A stretch of DNA of 64,000 bases. It comes from BNXB01 sp031556375. GTDB lineage: Bacteria; Bacteroidota; Bacteroidia; Bacteroidales; Azobacteroidaceae. Below are positions 58,938 to 64,000 of this stretch, piece by piece; within the stretch, counting starts at the first letter, position 1; every line of letters starts with the position of its first letter. The translations under genes and the position numbers were made by a program. The stretch is from contig JAVBTA010000011.1 of assembly GCA_031556375.1 (NCBI GenBank), positions 62,001 to 126,000 on the forward strand. The letters are read 5' to 3'. Under the pieces are notes generated by a model. That model had not been told where the DNA came from. It made no database searches and saw only the letters and a program-made list of their open reading frames with translations.

Positions 58938-61829
58938 TTATTTATCGCTAAACAATTTGTTTGTGCCGACTTTTATCACCTTACCGTATTTCTCCAAAGC
59001 TTTCAGGTCTATTTGTTTCGGATCTCCAACGATACCGATTGCAACCGGACGACCTTTCACATTTTCATTGTAGAATTTAACAATATCATTGAATGTCAGA
59101 TTTTCAATTTTTCCCATATTGGTTTCGGCTGGAGATTGTGTATAACCGATTCTTTTCCAGGCTTCATATATCTGACTGGCGTATCTGAAACGTGGTTTTT
59201 CAGTAAGGGCACTTTCCTTCATATAATTTTTGATCATAGGCATCCGATCAGAATATTCAGGCATATTATTCAGTAAACCCATGAAAACTTCTACTGCTTC
59301 CAATGTTTTGTCGGATTGAGTTCCCAAACGTCCTATAAGATGTGCTTTCTTTCCTTCTACAGGAGGAGTCATATACGCAGCACCCGCAGTATAAGCCATT
59401 GAGCGGTATTCACGAATCTCCTGCAATACCAGGCCACTGAATCCACCTGCAAAATATTGATTGAACGCAGAACTATATACATCGGAAGCATGATTATAGT
59501 CATCTCCCTGTATGTAAAACGTAATTGAGCTTTGTTGAGCATCACTGTTTGGCAAGAAATAAATTGTATTTTCTTTATATTCGGCTCTATCTTTCACTTC
59601 CGGAGAAGTAGAAGGTTTCTCGCCTTCTTTCAGCGGAAGGTTTTTACTCAAGATATCATATACTGTTTCCAGATCCATTCCACCTACATAATGAATTTCT
59701 GCGGCATAATCCGTAGCTCTTTGGAACTCTCCGGTCAGGTTACTGACTGTTATGCCACCGATCTCTTCTAAAGATAAACGATCTATATAACTTGATTTAT
59801 CCTGATACAATACATATTGATTCATTGCAGCTGCCATATCTTCAGAAGAAGTCTTCTCCATTGCTCTTTGTTGGAAATAAGGGCCTTTTCTATTATTCAA
59901 TTGTTTTTCATCCAATTGAGGCAACAAAATCTGACGTGTCAACAAATTACAGGAAGCTTCCAAACTTTGTTCAAATCCATTCAAAGTAACATACAGATAA
60001 TTATCATCAACACCATAAAAACATGATGCTCCTAAATTACTGAATTCCTGTTTAGTAGCCTGAGCATCCATCTGTCCCATAATTCCGGCATTATTCATCA
60101 AAGACGCAGCCAACGCCAGTTTTGGCATTTTTTCCGTTCCGATTCCAAATTTCAGGGTTAGAGTAAATATCTCATTTTCAGGATTTTTAGTGTAATATAA
60201 TTTAGATCTGTCATTGATTTTTCGCTCCTGAATATCACTCATTTTAGCATAATCAGCAGCTCCTCTTTTAACAGGGAGGATAGCAAATTCTTTCGCATAT
60301 GTCGACTCTGCACCTCTAACCGGCAATACCGGCTCATATTCAGGTTTTTCCAGTTTTTCTCCTTTGGGAGGTTTTCCGTCATTCAACATGAAAGCAATAT
60401 AATCAGGCCCGAAATATTTCTTCGCCATTTCCTTAATTTGGTCTGTAGTGATCGAAGATACCTTTTCCTTATATTCAAGTAAATCTCCCATGTTACGTCC
60501 GGTTAAGAATACCTGAGATATAGCCATTGCTTTATTTTCATTCGATTCCATCATCAAATCGTATTCGCGGATCATTTTGCTTTTAATAGATTGAACCAGC
60601 CAATCCTCAAATTGTCCTTCCTGCATTTTTTTAATCTCTTTCAAGACAAGTTTTTCAGCAGATTTCAACGATTCAAAACGACGTTGATTTATATCATAAT
60701 AAGGAGGAATTGCATAAACTGAAATATTTCCTCTATCCAACAAAGATTCATTATAAGCTCCCGCACCCATCACATCACCGTCAAGAGCTAATTTATCCAA
60801 TAATCCGGTTCTATTGCTATTAGAAAGAATACCAACACAAATATCTAACGCGATATCATCTTCACTACTTGAAGTAATTCCTTTATAAGTTAACAATACC
60901 TGAGGAGTACGGGAAAGTTTCGCAGAAAATTCCTGGCGACCTTTCACTGGAGTTTCAGGATATACTTTTTTTTGAGGAACCGGCCTGTTTTCCAAGCGAC
61001 CAAATTTTTCTTTAATTATCGGGAACAATTCATTCGTCTTCACATTTCCGACAATTATAAGAGCCATATTAGAAGGTACATACCATGTATTATAAAACTT
61101 GATCAACTCACTCAATTGAGGATTTTTCAAGTGTTGTGGCAAACCAAGAACTGAACGTGAATAAGGGTGACCAGCAAATAAGTTACTGGTAATAAATTCA
61201 TTTACCCTGCGCATTTGTTGATCCTGAGCACGATTATATTCTTCATAAACAGTTTCCAACTCCGGTTGGAAATTTCTAAAAACAGGATTAATAAAGCGTT
61301 CTGAGTTCAATTCCAACCATTTATAAACTTCTCCCGCAGGGAAAGAACTATGATAGACTGTGTAGTCATAAGAAGTAGCGGCGTTCAAGTCTTCACCACC
61401 CATAGCCAATGTCAGGTTAGAAAACTCATTCGACAAACTATATTTCGCGGCCTCTTTTGTCAGATCATTAATTTCCTTTGAGATTGCTTTTCTCTTTTCC
61501 GGATCGGTTGTTTTTGCCATTTCATCGTATTTGGCAATAATCTGGTTGTAAGCCGGTTTTTCTTTTGACCAATCAAGACTTCCAATTTTTTCCGTTCCTT
61601 TGAACATCATATGCTCCAGATAATGCGCCAAACCGGTATAATTTTCAGGATCTTCTTTGGCTCCGACATTCACTGAAACCAATCCAAAAGCATTAGGCAT
61701 TGTGGCATCTTCCCAGATGAAAACACTCAGGCCATTGGGTAATTTAAATGCTTTCAAACCCTGTGCATTGAGGTTTGTCCCAATTAGAGAACAAATTAAC
61801 AATAATAAAGCAAGTTTTAATGATTTCAT
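58938..61829 (-). CDS. M16 family zinc peptidase, exported, tandem domains
   Basis: 963 residues from the ATG at 61829 (signal peptide MKSLKLALLLLICSLIGTNLNA; ten more codons are open upstream). The active N-terminal M16 unit has the inverted zinc motif HYLEH in GLAHYLEHMMFKGTEK (about residues 67-71) and the downstream Glu region SNEFSNLTLAMGGEDLNAATSYD. A second, catalytically empty M16 unit occupies the C-terminal half (from ~520). Pitrilysin/insulinase-like enzymes digest peptides in the periplasm. Own promoter and terminator; no partner gene adjacent. Confidence 0.93.
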   Translation of the reverse strand: MKSLKLALLLLICSLIGTNLNAQGLKAFKLPNGLSVFIWEDATMPNAFGLVSVNVGAKEDPENYTGLAHYLEHMMFKGTEKIGSLDWSKEKPAYNQIIAKYDEMAKTTDPEKRKAISKEINDLTKEAAKYSLSNEFSNLTLAMGGEDLNAATSYDYTVYHSSFPAGEVYKWLELNSERFINPVFRNFQPELETVYEEYNRAQDQQMRRVNEFITSNLFAGHPYSRSVLGLPQHLKNPQLSELIKFYNTWYVPSNMALIIVGNVKTNELFPIIKEKFGRLENRPVPQKKVYPETPVKGRQEFSAKLSRTPQVLLTYKGITSSSEDDIALDICVGILSNSNRTGLLDKLALDGDVMGAGAYNESLLDRGNISVYAIPPYYDINQRRFESLKSAEKLVLKEIKKMQEGQFEDWLVQSIKSKMIREYDLMMESNENKAMAISQVFLTGRNMGDLLEYKEKVSSITTDQIKEMAKKYFGPDYIAFMLNDGKPPKGEKLEKPEYEPVLPVRGAESTYAKEFAILPVKRGAADYAKMSDIQERKINDRSKLYYTKNPENEIFTLTLKFGIGTEKMPKLALAASLMNNAGIMGQMDAQATKQEFSNLGASCFYGVDDNYLYVTLNGFEQSLEASCNLLTRQILLPQLDEKQLNNRKGPYFQQRAMEKTSSEDMAAAMNQYVLYQDKSSYIDRLSLEEIGGITVSNLTGEFQRATDYAAEIHYVGGMDLETVYDILSKNLPLKEGEKPSTSPEVKDRAEYKENTIYFLPNSDAQQSSITFYIQGDDYNHASDVYSSAFNQYFAGGFSGLVLQEIREYRSMAYTAGAAYMTPPVEGKKAHLIGRLGTQSDKTLEAVEVFMGLLNNMPEYSDRMPMIKNYMKESALTEKPRFRYASQIYEAWKRIGYTQSPAETNMGKIENLTFNDIVKFYNENVKGRPVAIGIVGDPKQIDLKALEKYGKVIKVGTNKLFSDK

Positions 61830-61856
61830 TATCAATTGTGATTTAAGTTTAATTTG

Positions 61857-61864
61857 CAAATGTA
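61857..61864 (-). promoter_or_regulatory. -7 promoter box for the M16 peptidase gene
   Basis: Minus strand TACATTTG, exact consensus, 27 bases before the ATG at 61829. Confidence 0.65.
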
Positions 61865-61929
61865 ATAATTTTGCCTAATCTTTTAGTCGAAAATAAATTT
61901 TATTTTTGGAAATAGAATCTTAAAACAAA

Positions 61930-61957
61930 AGCCCGATTGATTTGCATCAACCGGGCT
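61930..61957 (-). terminator. Rho-independent terminator after enolase
   Basis: AGCCCG(A)TTGAT and ATCAA(C)CGGGCT (61930-61957) form a 12-bp stem with 4-nt loop; the minus strand continues with TTTTGTTTT. Confidence 0.85.
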
Positions 61958-61978
61958 CTATATATTGATATGGTCAGA

Positions 61979-63259
<1,281 letters not shown>

Positions 63260-63317
63260 AAATTCGTTTTTTTATTGGGTTTATAAATAAATTTTATCGA
63301 TTTTTCCTGATTGGGAA

Positions 63318-63349
63318 TGACAAGATGTCATTTTTCGGGCACAAAGGTA
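63318..63349 (-). promoter_or_regulatory. enolase promoter and leader hairpin
   Basis: Minus strand TACCTTTG (63349-63342) is a perfect -7 box, 82 bases before the ATG. The leader contains a small hairpin TGACA-AGA-TGTCA (63318-63330). The box begins directly after the T-run of the preceding terminator. Confidence 0.6.
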
Positions 63350-63355
63350 ATAAAA

Positions 63356-63393
63356 AAAGAGTTTACCACCATAAAAATGGCGGCAAACTCTTT
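63356..63393 (-). terminator. terminator after pyruvate:ferredoxin oxidoreductase
   Basis: AAAGAGTTT (63356-63364) and AAACTCTTT (63385-63393) close a long interrupted stem with an inner CCAT/ATGG pair; the minus strand continues into seven T. It abuts the enolase promoter. Confidence 0.8.
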
Positions 63394-63421
63394 CTTATTA
63401 AATATTTTTATAATTCTAAAA

Positions 63422-64000
63422 TTATTCTGCTGTTACTTCTGCATCAAATGACTGAGCAGCCAAACGTTTGTAGCCGGCTAAACGCCATTTAGCATTTTCT
63501 TCAGTTACTTCAAACAAGACCTTAGCATCTTCCGGGAATTGTTTTGCCAAAGAAGAGAAACGAACCTCGTTCTTCAGGAAATCCTGGAATTTACTCCAAT
63601 CCGGTTCTTTAGAATCCAATTGGAATGGGTTTTTGCCTTCTGCTTCCAAACGTGGATCGTAGCGCCACAAGTGCCAGTATCCGCATTCTACAGCAGCTTT
63701 TTGCTCTGATTGCGCTTTACCCATACCGCTTCTCAAACCATGGTTGATACATGGAGAATAAGCAATAACGATAGATGGTCCGTCGTAAGCTTCCGCTTCA
63801 CGGATCGCTTTCAGTGTTTGAGCCTGATTAGCACCCATAGCAATTTGTGCTACATAAACATAACCGTAAGTAGTAGCGATCATACCTAAATCTTTCTTGC
63901 GGATACGTTTTCCTGCCGCAGCAAATTTAGCAACCGCACCAACCGGAGTTGATTTGGAAGACTGACCTCCTGTATTTGAATATACCTCAGTATCGACAAC
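63422..64000 (-). CDS. nifJ: pyruvate:ferredoxin (flavodoxin) oxidoreductase, C-terminal part (runs off right edge)
   Basis: The frame is open from the right edge to the stop at 63422 (192 codons). Residues include VVDTEVYSNTGGQSSKSTP (thiamine-diphosphate/Mg motif), GAVAKFAAAGKRIRKKDLG, AQIAMGANQAQTLKAIREAE and IVIAYSPCINHGLRSGMGKA, all from the C-terminal TPP-binding domain of single-chain PFOR (~1180 residues). The cysteine in SPCINHG is the conserved extra-cluster ligand. It oxidises pyruvate to acetyl-CoA and CO2 and reduces ferredoxin or flavodoxin, both encoded in this window. The ATG at 63883 is internal. Confidence 0.95.
   Translation of the reverse strand, partial: VVDTEVYSNTGGQSSKSTPVGAVAKFAAAGKRIRKKDLGMIATTYGYVYVAQIAMGANQAQTLKAIREAEAYDGPSIVIAYSPCINHGLRSGMGKAQSEQKAAVECGYWHLWRYDPRLEAEGKNPFQLDSKEPDWSKFQDFLKNEVRFSSLAKQFPEDAKVLFEVTEENAKWRLAGYKRLAAQSFDAEVTAE

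Noticed and set aside
63422..63883. Separate 153-residue gene starting at 63883
   Set aside because: The frame continues upstream to the window edge with typical pyruvate:ferredoxin oxidoreductase sequence; the ATG is internal.

Overview
The window is a chromosomal segment from a member of the Bacteroidales, most like Parabacteroides or another Tannerellaceae/Bacteroides-type gut anaerobe. This rests on protein families almost confined to Bacteroidetes (DUF3127, DUF4296, TonB-plug-fused M56 sensors, OMP_b-brl_3 barrels, an NVEALA-like peptide, a type IX secretion sorting domain, exported Gfo/Idh and DUF1080 proteins), on the repeated Bacteroidetes -7 promoter box TAnnTTTG, on the near absence of Shine-Dalgarno sequences, and on strict-anaerobe metabolism (pyruvate:ferredoxin oxidoreductase, ferredoxin, flavodoxin, iron-sulfur serine dehydratase). 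The species call is an inference.

Layout. 1-1.7 kb: 5' part of an AddB-like nuclease gene behind a DUF3127 OB-fold gene with an SSB-like tail. 1.7-10.6 kb: a giant alpha-2-macroglobulin, flavodoxin, and a BlaI/BlaR1-type repressor-sensor pair. 10.7-16.9 kb: a short-chain dehydrogenase divergent from ileS, then dksA-like, lspA and a DUF4296 lipoprotein. 16.9-24.7 kb: LacI regulator divergent from uxuA, uvrA divergent from sdaA, and a hexokinase. 24.8-33.5 kb: ferredoxin, cardiolipin synthase, a TonB-type outer membrane barrel, a serine-type sulfatase, an AIM24 protein and an MFS exporter. 33.5-37.2 kb is a decaying zone: a broken type IX sorting-domain gene, REP-like hairpins, and a BNR-GH43-GH16 enzyme gene whose GH16 part has lost its catalytic core. 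37.2-45.1 kb: a secreted EEP phosphatase/nuclease convergent with a complete phosphate regulon (pstSCAB-phoU-phoB-phoR) behind a PHO-box-like 11-bp repeat array.

45.2-51.3 kb is the most unusual part, visibly AT-rich. From one almost symmetric divergent promoter two gene arms run outward: leftward a TMTC/PMT-like membrane glycosyltransferase, an eight-cysteine NVEALA-like secreted peptide, a 6-bladed beta-propeller lipoprotein and a thioredoxin-like/DUF1573 protein; rightward a signal peptidase I and a GtrB/DPM1-like polyprenyl-phosphate glycosyltransferase. Together they could make, process, glycosylate, fold and sense a secreted cysteine-rich peptide. This is a hypothesis built on gene context.

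51.3-58.8 kb holds two twin-arginine Gfo/Idh/MocA oxidoreductases and a HEAT-repeat protein with two DUF1080 domains, suggesting 3-keto-glycoside metabolism, interrupted by an M48 protease. 58.9-64 kb: an M16 peptidase, enolase, and the 3' end of pyruvate:ferredoxin oxidoreductase running off the right edge. Genes for the ferredoxin and flavodoxin that can accept its electrons lie elsewhere in the window. No rRNA, tRNA, CRISPR array, insertion sequence or prophage was recognised.
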